A DNA stretch of 64,000 bases from positions 372,001 through 436,000 of the forward strand of contig CAWKCP010000025.1 in the NCBI GenBank assembly GCA_963848115.1. The letters are read 5' to 3'. The notes beneath the pieces are model-generated. The model searched no databases. It was not told the DNA's origin and saw only the letters and a list, made by a program, of their open reading frames with translations. Position 1 is the stretch's first letter. Each line of letters starts with the position of its first letter. The DNA is from JAWKOK01 sp963848115 (GTDB lineage: Bacteria; Chloroflexota; Anaerolineae; Caldilineales; Caldilineaceae). A program made the translations under genes and the position numbers. Positions 1 through 6,796 of this stretch are shown here, one piece after another.

Positions 1-1
1 C

Positions 2-229
2 TATCAGACAGCAGCGCTCTGGAGCACCAAGACCAATGGAGCGATGGCTCTGCCTGACGGGTTCGACAAGATGGTGGTCTACGGCAGTCCGGATGATGCG
101 GAAGGCCGGCTCTATGCCCTGCTTGAAACGGATGACGAGGGCAAGCGCTTTGACGTCAAGGTGGTCGATGAAGTCGGTCGCGTCTTTGTTGAACTTACAG
201 GCTTTCGTACGGTGATCATGCCGAGTTAG
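2..229 (+). CDS. C-terminal end of a polyketide/PUFA synthase-like dehydratase (partial)
   Basis: The reading frame is open from the window edge and ends with TAG at 227-229, so only about 75 C-terminal residues are visible. They read as the last strands of a hot-dog dehydratase domain of the polyketide synthase type: LPDGFDKMVVYG, then DVKVVDEVGRVFVEL and GFRTVIMP, a pattern typical of PS-DH domains that close a PKS or PUFA-synthase polypeptide. The next gene is a 4'-phosphopantetheinyl transferase, the enzyme that arms the acyl carrier domain of such synthases, which supports the call. The rest of the protein lies outside the window, so product and module order cannot be judged. A plain hot-dog thioesterase/dehydratase is the alternative. 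Confidence 0.6.
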   Translation, partial: YQTAALWSTKTNGAMALPDGFDKMVVYGSPDDAEGRLYALLETDDEGKRFDVKVVDEVGRVFVELTGFRTVIMPS

Positions 230-261
230 GCAGTGGTGGTGTAGGTGAAATCGACGACTTT

Positions 262-313
262 GGCAGCGCAGAGAAGTCAGGCTTATTCAGAAGCCTGACT
301 TCTCTGCGCTGCC
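262..313. terminator. Perfect 23-bp hairpin after the PKS-like gene
   Basis: Arms 262-284 and 291-313 are exact reverse complements around a 6-nt loop (attcag). There is no long T-run, so it may be a repeat-type foldback rather than a classic intrinsic terminator. It separates the PKS-like gene from the phosphopantetheinyl transferase start at 334. Confidence 0.6.
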
Positions 314-333
314 GTTCAAGAGGGTGGACGGCA

Positions 334-1054
334 GTGGATAACAAGATCGACTGGTTGGTTCAGGAGATAGCCGACTACCCCCGGATCGCCGAGGGTGCGG
401 CGCCCCCGGGCCTGTTGAGCAAATCAGAGACCGCTCGGCTGGAAACCCTGACTGTCAACAAGCGACGACGCGATTGGCTACTAGGCAGGCTGACGGCCAA
501 GCAGCTTCTCCAGACTGTTCTTCAGGATGCAACAGGCCAATCGGTTCAGCTGGATCAGATCGTGATTGAGAACGACGCCGAGGGGGCTCCCTTTGCCTTA
601 TTGACTGCGGAACGCTTAGGCTACAGTCTGTCCATCAGCCACAGCAACGGCGCCGCCTTCTGCGCCGTCCATCGAGAGTGCACGGTGGGTGTTGACATGG
701 AACGCATCGAAACCCGGGATCTGGAGCTTCGTGCGCTCTTACTTCACGCAATCCGAGATCGCACTGGTCGAGGCCGCACTCCCGGAACAGCGAGATCTGT
801 TGTCCACGGCCATCTGGAGTGGAAAGGAAGCTGTGCTCAAAGTGCTGCGCGAGGGCTTGCGTCTAGACACACGAACCATCGAATGCCGCTTTGATCCGAT
901 GCAAGCGTCGACAACGGCCTGGGTCCCCTTTGAAGTGGAATGGCAGACGCCTGCCCCAGGAACAAGACCGGCGCGTTGGTCGGGGTGGTGGAGGCTGTGG
1001 CAGGGCGTCTACCCCTTTATATTGACGTTGGCAACGAATGAAGAAGGACAATGA
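334..1054 (+). pseudogene. 4'-phosphopantetheinyl transferase (Sfp type), single-base frameshift
   Basis: The product would transfer phosphopantetheine from CoA to a serine of carrier proteins, most likely those of the upstream synthase. It starts at GTG 334 behind agagg. Frame 1 carries the N-terminal half with SISHSNG and the metal-site motif VGVDMERIETRDLE; the second half (FVRSYFTQSE, then WSGKEAVLK, the second signature) is in frame 2. Removing one base, best at C727, joins them as RDLEFVRSYF with Sfp-like spacing and gives 239 residues, the usual Sfp-type length. As written, frame 1 runs on in nonsense to 894. Both signatures are intact, so a sequencing error or a very recent mutation is likely. 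Confidence 0.85.
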
Positions 1055-1098
1055 TCAAAGAGCCAAAATCTGTGAGTCTTCTGCAGAAACTAAAATTT

Positions 1099-1210
1099 GC
1101 CACAGATTCACACAGATAAGGACCTGATTTTCACAGATGTCTTACAGATGTCCAGAGATATCCCAGTACCATCTGTGTCTTATCCTTTTTCATCTGTGTG
1201 AATCTGTGGC
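1099..1210. repeat. Foldback repeat, 19-bp terminal inverted repeats
   Basis: gccacagattcacacagat at 1099-1117 is matched exactly by its reverse complement at 1192-1210. The interior contains further partial copies of cacagat and an inner inverted match of ataagga with ttatcc. No protein is encoded; an open frame crossing the element (1137-1427) only reads through the repeat. Short words of the same type recur near 25955 and 26890. Confidence 0.75.
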
Positions 1211-1333
1211 GAATAAGGCTCTTTGCAGTGGACTCATCTATGCTCAACGAGTGAAATCTAGTACCGTCGACAGCGTTCGCTCATCGATCTTTGATCTTCG
1301 ATCTTTAATTTTCTACACCAAAGGAGGTCCAAT

Positions 1334-2869
1334 TTGGAGACCTATATCAAAGGACTGCGTGACCGACAGGCCATTGCAGCCGGAACAGAAAAAGATGTCG
1401 AAAGACAGCACAGCAAAGGCCGCTTGACGGCCCGAGAACGCATCGACCTACTCTTCGATCCCGATACATTCAACGAGATCGACACGCTGGTGATGCCTCG
1501 ATCTGAGCAGTACATGGATGGCCGCTCGTCGCGCTACGGCGATGGCGTCATCACCGGCTTCGGGCTGGTCAACGGTCGGCGCGTCTTCGTCGCCTCGCAA
1601 AACGCCGGAGTGATGGGCGGCTCGCTGGGCGAGATGCACGCCAACAAGATCGTCAAGGCCATGAACATGGCGATCAAGTATGGCTGCCCCTTCATTGCGC
1701 TCAACGATTCAGGCGGCGCACGCATTCAGGAAGGCGTCGACAGCCTGGGCGGCTATGCGCGCATCTTTGATGCCAACTGCGAGGCGTCGGGCGTCATCCC
1801 GCAGCTTTCAGTCATTCTAGGACCGTGCGCCGGCGGCGCAGTCTACTCCCCGGCGCTGACCGACTTCGTCTTCATGACCGAAAACAGCTACATGTTCATC
1901 ACGGGGCCGGAGGTGGTCCGTGCGGTTATGCAGGAGAACGTGAGCCTGGAGGAGTTGGGCGGCGGTCTGGTCCACAGCAAGGAGAGCGGCGTGAGCCACT
2001 TCCTGGCTGCCGACGACCAGGAATGTCTGGCCGCAGTGCGAGAGCTCCTCTCCTATCTGCCATCCAACAACCAGGATGACCCACCCTACAGTCCACCAGT
2101 CGATGACCCGGATCGGCGTTGCCCCGAGTTGGAGAGCATCGTTCCCAGCGATCCGCACAAGCCTTACGATGTGCGCCAGGTGATCGCCAGCGTGGTCGAT
2201 GACGGACGATTTTTCGAAGTGCACAAGCTGTGGGCCGAGAACATGGTGGTCGGCTTCGCCCGGCTCAACGGTTGGGTCGTCGGCATCGTAGCCAACAACC
2301 CCATGGCGCTGGCCGGAACCATTGACATCAAGGCATCGGTCAAGGCCTCCCACTTCATTCGCCTCTGCGACGCCTACAACGTGCCCATCGTCACCTTGCA
2401 GGATGTGCCCGGCTTCCTACCCGGCACCCACCAAGAGTATGGCGGCATCATCCGCAATGGCGCTCGTATGATCTATGCCTACAGCGAGGCCACTGTGCCC
2501 AAGCTGATGATCATCCTGCGCAAGAGCTATGGCGGGGCCTACTGCGTCATGAGCAGCAAGGGCCTGCGCGGGGATCTGCTCTACGCCTGGCCCAACGCCG
2601 AGATTGCCGTCATGGGCGCAGAGGGAGCGGTCAACATTCTCTTCCGCCGCCAGGTCGCGGCAGCTGACGATCCGGAAGCTGCGCGCAAGGAGCTGGTCGA
2701 CGACTACGAAGAGAAGTTCAACAATCCCTACGTGGCAGCGGCCCGCGGTCTGATCGACGATGTCATCGAACCGCGCAACACGCGACGAACCTTGATCCGT
2801 GCGCTGGAGTTGACACTCTCCAAGCGTGAGACCCATGTGCCGAAGAAGCATGGCAACGCACCGATGTAG
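1334..2869 (+). CDS. pccB: Acyl-CoA carboxylase carboxyltransferase subunit (propionyl-CoA carboxylase beta type)
   Basis: This subunit moves the carboxyl group from carboxybiotin to an acyl-CoA such as propionyl-CoA. The start is TTG 1334, fixed by an ideal aaggaggt five bases upstream. The 511 residues match the usual length of fused carboxyltransferases: the N-terminal crotonase half includes SGGARIQEGVDSLGGYARIF and GPCAGGAVYSPALTDF, and the C-terminal half includes QDVPGFLPGTHQEYGGIIR and YAWPNAEIAVMGAEGAVNI. The Asp in RGDLLYAWP lies at or next to the position described as controlling acyl-chain choice in actinobacterial PccB; that alignment is from memory. It leads an operon with biotin carboxylase (2980) and biotin carrier protein (4478). 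Confidence 0.93.
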   Translation: METYIKGLRDRQAIAAGTEKDVERQHSKGRLTARERIDLLFDPDTFNEIDTLVMPRSEQYMDGRSSRYGDGVITGFGLVNGRRVFVASQNAGVMGGSLGEMHANKIVKAMNMAIKYGCPFIALNDSGGARIQEGVDSLGGYARIFDANCEASGVIPQLSVILGPCAGGAVYSPALTDFVFMTENSYMFITGPEVVRAVMQENVSLEELGGGLVHSKESGVSHFLAADDQECLAAVRELLSYLPSNNQDDPPYSPPVDDPDRRCPELESIVPSDPHKPYDVRQVIASVVDDGRFFEVHKLWAENMVVGFARLNGWVVGIVANNPMALAGTIDIKASVKASHFIRLCDAYNVPIVTLQDVPGFLPGTHQEYGGIIRNGARMIYAYSEATVPKLMIILRKSYGGAYCVMSSKGLRGDLLYAWPNAEIAVMGAEGAVNILFRRQVAAADDPEAARKELVDDYEEKFNNPYVAAARGLIDDVIEPRNTRRTLIRALELTLSKRETHVPKKHGNAPM

Positions 2870-2882
2870 AGGTGATCGGAGA

Positions 2883-2957
2883 ATGGGAATTCGGGATTGG
2901 GAATTGGCCTACGACTTGTCGCACAGGCCCTAATCCCTAATTCCCGATCCCAAGTCC
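2883..2957. repeat. Imperfect foldback built from gggaatt/gggatt words
   Basis: The left half (gggaattcgggattgggaat) and the right half (taatccctaattcccgatcc) are imperfect reverse complements around a central ggcc...ggcc segment. It fills the gap between the carboxyltransferase and biotin carboxylase genes and resembles the perfect element at 41593-41671 in word content. Confidence 0.6.
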
Positions 2958-2979
2958 CCGCTTCACAGAAGGAGACAGA

Positions 2980-4464
2980 ATGTTCAAGAAAATACTAATC
3001 GCCAATCGAGGCGAGATTGCCGTGCGAATCGTGCGTGCATGTCGGGACATGGGTATTGAGACGGTTGCGCTGTACAGCCGCAATGACCGTGAATCGCTCC
3101 ACGTTCGCCTTGCAGATGAATGCAAACCGGTCTTTTCCGAACTGCGCTATGCTGACATGGACGAAGTGCTGGCCATTGCCAAGGAGACTGGGGCCGATGC
3201 CATTCATCCGGGCTATGGTTTTCTAGCCGAGCAGCCGACATTCGCCCGGGCCTGTGCGGAAAACGGCATCGCCTTTATCGGTCCCCCGCCGGAGGTAACC
3301 GAACAGCTTCAGAATAAGATCAACAGTATGGAGACGGTGAGCCGTGCCGGCTTCATGGTCCCACCTCATTCGGAGACAGTCGTGGGCAAGGACGATATCG
3401 ATCTGTTGCACAGGTTGGCCGACGAGATGGGCTTTCCATTGGTCCTCAAAGGATCAAGCGGCGGGCGTGGGCGCGGTTCGCGTGTGGTCTTCTCCAGCGA
3501 TGAGTTGGAAGATGTGGCCCTGATCGCGCGTCGCGAAGCCTCCAAGATCTATGGCAAGACCGACCTCTATCTGGAAAAGGTGATCGCGCCATCCCACTAT
3601 GTTGCAGTACAGATTTTGGGGGATCAGCATGGCAACCTGATCCATCTGGGTGAGCGAGAAGGTTCACTGCTTCTGCATAATCAGAAACTTGTGGAAGAGT
3701 CGCCTGCGCCCTGCCTGGCTCAGGATCAGCGTGAGCGCCTCTGGGAGGCAGCGTTGGAGATCGCGCAGCTATTCAATTACCAGAATGCGGGCACTGTCGA
3801 GTTTCTGATCGACAGCGAAGGGCGTTTCTACTTCACAGAGATCAAATCACGCATCCAAATCGAGCATCCAGTCTCAGAGATGGTTTCCGGCGTCGACCTC
3901 ATCCGCGAGCAGATTCGCATCACCGCCGGCGCCCCGTTGCCCTGTACGCAGGACGACGTAACACTACGCGGCGTCTCAATGCAGGTCCGTATCAATGCTG
4001 AAGATCCCTGGAACAACTATTTGCCCAGCCCAGGCCGGCTCAAGACGTTCCGGCTGCCGGGCGGACCAGGCGTCCGGGTCGACACTTACGGCTATGGCGG
4101 CTGCCGTGTCCATCTGCGCTTCGATCCGTTGCTTGCCAACGTGGTAGTCTGGGGCGAGGATCGTGAAGAATGCATCACACGCCTGCGCCGGGCCATCCAG
4201 GATTTCAAGATCGTCGGGGTACAGACCAATCTGCCGCTGCATCTTTGGATTCTGGAAGACGAGGACTTTGTCGAGGGCCGCTATGACACGAACTTCATGA
4301 CGCGTATGAAGCTCGACAGAGGCAGTGATGATCCGGCAATGCGGCGTGACCTGGCTGTGGCAGCGGCCGTGGCTTTTGTGCTGCGCAACCAGATGCGCAA
4401 TGTGACGACGCCTGAGCGTCTGTCGTCCGGTTGGCATCGGTCCAGTCGCCGGTTGCCGGTATAA
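2980..4464 (+). CDS. accC: Biotin carboxylase subunit of acyl-CoA carboxylase, divergent active site
   Basis: This is the ATP-grasp enzyme that carboxylates biotin on the carrier protein encoded next. ATG 2980 follows aaggagaca. The 494 residues have the expected order: N-terminal KILIANRGEIAVRIVRA, HPGYGFLAEQ, ATP-grasp core, and C-terminal domain with RINAEDP and PSPGRL. Several normally invariant core positions differ. The glycine-rich loop reads SSGGRGRGSR (159-168) instead of a G-run followed by RGMR. The usual ERDCSMQRRHQK is EREGSLLLHNQK (225-236). The metal-site segment EMNTR is EIKSR (287-291), placing Lys where Asn is standard. Glu287, Arg291, Glu295 and Lys236 remain. It may be slow, altered or dependent on a partner; operon context argues that it is used. 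Confidence 0.9.
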   Translation: MFKKILIANRGEIAVRIVRACRDMGIETVALYSRNDRESLHVRLADECKPVFSELRYADMDEVLAIAKETGADAIHPGYGFLAEQPTFARACAENGIAFIGPPPEVTEQLQNKINSMETVSRAGFMVPPHSETVVGKDDIDLLHRLADEMGFPLVLKGSSGGRGRGSRVVFSSDELEDVALIARREASKIYGKTDLYLEKVIAPSHYVAVQILGDQHGNLIHLGEREGSLLLHNQKLVEESPAPCLAQDQRERLWEAALEIAQLFNYQNAGTVEFLIDSEGRFYFTEIKSRIQIEHPVSEMVSGVDLIREQIRITAGAPLPCTQDDVTLRGVSMQVRINAEDPWNNYLPSPGRLKTFRLPGGPGVRVDTYGYGGCRVHLRFDPLLANVVVWGEDREECITRLRRAIQDFKIVGVQTNLPLHLWILEDEDFVEGRYDTNFMTRMKLDRGSDDPAMRRDLAVAAAVAFVLRNQMRNVTTPERLSSGWHRSSRRLPV

Positions 4465-4477
4465 AGGAGAGAGTTCC

Positions 4478-4972
4478 ATGACAAATGTTTCAGTTACAAT
4501 CGATGGCACGGTCTACGAAGTTGAGGTTCGCTACAGTCGACTCTCACCCAACGAACTGGTTGCCGTCGTCAATGGTGAAGACCTCCTGGTCTCTATCCCT
4601 GGCTCTGCTGACTTCGATCAACTTGAATGGATGATGGTCGGAGATCGTCCCTACGAGCTCGTGGTGGACCGTGACCTACGTTGGATACAGGCCAACGATG
4701 GTCGGCACACCATAGAGGTGCGCGATCTCAATGCGACGGTCGTACGTCCGGTCAGTGGAGATGGACGCGTCAAAGCCCCGATCCCAGGCATCATCACGCG
4801 TCTGATGGTCACAGAAGGGCAGAGCGTGGAAGCCGGCCAGCCCCTGGTTGTGCTGGAAGCGATGAAGATGGAGAACGAGATCCAGGCGCCGCGGTCGGGA
4901 AACATTCAGCGTCTCGGCGTCCAGCCCGGACAGACGGTACGGCTCGACGATCTGCTCGTCGAGATTGCCTGA
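4478..4972 (+). CDS. Biotin carboxyl carrier protein (biotinyl/lipoyl domain)
   Basis: It carries the biotin that shuttles CO2 between the biotin carboxylase and carboxyltransferase encoded upstream. The start ATG 4478 sits after aaaggagaga, 13 bases beyond the previous stop. The last 70 residues form a biotinyl domain with VKAPIPGIITRL and the biotinylation motif EAMKME, modified Lys at residue 130. The first 95 residues are a beta-rich region like those joining biotin carriers to their carboxylase in acyl-CoA carboxylases and do not resemble the E. coli AccB linker. This three-gene order suits a propionyl- or acyl-CoA carboxylase better than a dedicated acetyl-CoA carboxylase. Confidence 0.9.
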   Translation: MTNVSVTIDGTVYEVEVRYSRLSPNELVAVVNGEDLLVSIPGSADFDQLEWMMVGDRPYELVVDRDLRWIQANDGRHTIEVRDLNATVVRPVSGDGRVKAPIPGIITRLMVTEGQSVEAGQPLVVLEAMKMENEIQAPRSGNIQRLGVQPGQTVRLDDLLVEIA

Positions 4973-5016
4973 CCGAAACTGACATTTTCACGAGATCGAC
5001 AGGTTTTTGTTTCTTT

Positions 5017-5045
5017 TTGACCCCACACGGGATCTACTGTACACT
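5017..5045 (+). promoter_or_regulatory. Sigma70-type promoter for the molybdenum hydroxylase genes
   Basis: A TTGACC -35 box (5017-5022) is separated by exactly 17 bases from a TACACT -10 box (5040-5045). It lies about 100 bases upstream of the TTG start at 5149, in the gap after the biotin carrier gene. Confidence 0.55.
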
Positions 5046-5148
5046 GTCGTTCCACATGAGAAAAGCCGTTCTTTCCTCTGCTCAGTCCACGGTGAATCCG
5101 ATTGTATCTACTCTTGAGCTGTTCAGTATGTCCAAAAGGAGGTAGACC

Positions 5149-6018
5149 TTGCAATCTTTTGAGTATGCTCGCGTCTCCAGCATAGACGAAGCGGTGACCT
5201 TGCTCGCTGAAGGCAATGGCGAAGCACGTGCCCTCAGTGGCGGAACCGATCTGTTGGTTGCGCTGCGCGAGGGCCGCATTACAGCCAGTGTCGTTGTCGA
5301 TGTCAAAGGCATCCCCGAATTGACGGAAATGTTCCAAGATCGCGGCAGCGGGCTGGTCCTCGGGGCGGCCGTACCCTGCTACCGCATGTACAACGACGAG
5401 ACGGTAGCGAAGACCTATCCCGGCCTCATCGACTCGGCCACGCTGATCGGCGGTGTTCAGATCCAGGGCCGCGCCAGCTTTGGCGGCAATCTTTGCAATG
5501 CATCGCCTGCCGCAGACTCGATTCCGGCACTGATCGCCCACGGGGCCACGGCTGTCATCGCCGGGCCAAATGGGCGACGTGAAGTAGCGGTGGAAGACTT
5601 CTGTGTTGCGCCGGGGCGCACGGTGCTGGCGCCTGGTGAATTTCTCGTCCAGCTCAGGGTCCCTGCACCGGGGACCGGTTTCGGCGCGGCCTACCAGCGC
5701 TTCATTCCACGCAATGAGATGGATATTGCCGTCGTCGGCGTGGGCGCTGCTGTACAGCTAAACGAAGCAGGCACCCATTTCGAATCAGCCCGCATCGCCC
5801 TGGGCGCTGTGGCGCCGAGACCACTCTTTGTCCCCGAAGCGGGCGAAGCATTGGCGGGACAGCCGGTTGCCGAAGAGTCAATCCAGGCAGCGGCAGACAT
5901 CGCCGTTGATGCCGCTAGACCGATTAGTGACATGCGCGGCACCGCCGAGTTCCGCAAACACCTGGTCGGCGTACTGACCCGGCGGACGTTGGCGGCAGCG
6001 ATCGAACGGGCAAGGTAG
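5149..6018 (+). CDS. Xanthine dehydrogenase-family FAD-binding subunit (CoxM-like)
   Basis: This is the FAD subunit of a three-part molybdenum hydroxylase; it takes electrons from the 2Fe-2S subunit (6143) and passes them to an acceptor. The start is TTG 5149 with aaaggaggt five bases upstream, the same start style as the gene at 1334. The 289 residues are standard for this family. FAD-contact motifs are visible: ALSGGTDLLVALREG near residue 30 and GRASFGGNLCNASPAADS near residue 110. The C-terminal CO-dehydrogenase flavoprotein domain ends in FRKHLVGVLTRR. Gene order M-S-L is that of carbon monoxide dehydrogenase-like operons, but the large subunit argues against CO as substrate. Confidence 0.92.
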   Translation: MQSFEYARVSSIDEAVTLLAEGNGEARALSGGTDLLVALREGRITASVVVDVKGIPELTEMFQDRGSGLVLGAAVPCYRMYNDETVAKTYPGLIDSATLIGGVQIQGRASFGGNLCNASPAADSIPALIAHGATAVIAGPNGRREVAVEDFCVAPGRTVLAPGEFLVQLRVPAPGTGFGAAYQRFIPRNEMDIAVVGVGAAVQLNEAGTHFESARIALGAVAPRPLFVPEAGEALAGQPVAEESIQAAADIAVDAARPISDMRGTAEFRKHLVGVLTRRTLAAAIERAR

Positions 6019-6142
6019 GGAGAGAAAGTTGTGGAGAAATGGGGTTGTTAGTCGGCAGGGCGCATTCATGCCGACACAGTACCCCCTACTTCCCAACAGC
6101 CTTACTTCTCTATCGTCCTACACGAAGTATTTGGAGAGAAGA

Positions 6143-6631
6143 ATGTCAACACAAACAGTTGTAAATACCATCATCAATGGCGATCCGGCCGTCTTTCTCT
6201 GCGAGCCGCGTCAGAGCCTGCTTGAAGTGCTACGCGAGACCGTGCAGTTGACCGGCACCAAAGAGGGCTGCAACAACGGCAACTGCGGCGCTTGCAATGT
6301 GATTATGGACGGCGTGCTCGTCAACTCCTGCCTGGTTCTCGCTGTAGAAGCTGAGGGCGCTGAGATTCTGACCATCGAAGGTCTAGCCTCGCCTGAGGGA
6401 CTTCATCCATTGCAGCAGAAGTTCCTGGAACACGCCTCGCTGCAATGCGGCATCTGTACCCCGGGCTTCCTGCTATCAGCCAAAGCGCTGTTGGACAGCA
6501 ACCCTGACCCGACAGAAGAGGAAGTGCGCTTCTGGTTGGCCGGCAACCTCTGCCGGTGCACCGGGTACGACAAAATCGTGCGTGCAGTGCTGGATGCGGC
6601 GGACGGAGTTGAAATGGAGACGGTGGCGTAA
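6143..6631 (+). CDS. Xanthine dehydrogenase-family 2Fe-2S subunit (CoxS-like)
   Basis: A 162-residue electron-transfer subunit with two 2Fe-2S clusters. ATG 6143 (MSTQTVVNTII) is preferred because ggagag lies just upstream and the family begins here; an open frame extends to 6029 but is not family-like. The plant-type cluster is bound by CNNGNCGAC and a later Cys (VNSC); the second cluster has CGICTPGF and CRCTGY. It passes electrons from the Mo site of the large subunit (6797) to the FAD subunit (5149). Confidence 0.95.
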   Translation: MSTQTVVNTIINGDPAVFLCEPRQSLLEVLRETVQLTGTKEGCNNGNCGACNVIMDGVLVNSCLVLAVEAEGAEILTIEGLASPEGLHPLQQKFLEHASLQCGICTPGFLLSAKALLDSNPDPTEEEVRFWLAGNLCRCTGYDKIVRAVLDAADGVEMETVA

Positions 6632-6642
6632 GAAGGGATTGG

Positions 6643-6778
6643 TGCTGCGTGCTGCTTGCTGAGTGAAGTTGGGTTTGAGTCTTATTCGTCGCCATTGGCG
6701 ACTCAGCAAATAGAAGCCGCTTCCAATCGCGAGATCAAATCCTCGATGGAGATCTCACGCAGCACGAAGCAAGCAGCC
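6643..6778. repeat. Imperfect inverted repeat between the CoxS-like and CoxL-like genes
   Basis: tgctgcgtgctgcttgct (6643-6660) is roughly mirrored by cacgcagcacgaagcaagca (6757-6776). The interior also holds a short hairpin, cgtcgccattggcgac. The gap is unusually long for an operon of this kind; no RNA gene is recognised in it. Confidence 0.45.
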
Positions 6779-6796
6779 GCGTTTTAGGAGGAACAT

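Noticed and set aside
1137..1427. 96-codon open frame upstream of pccB
   Set aside because: It runs through the foldback repeat and overlaps the pccB start out of frame.
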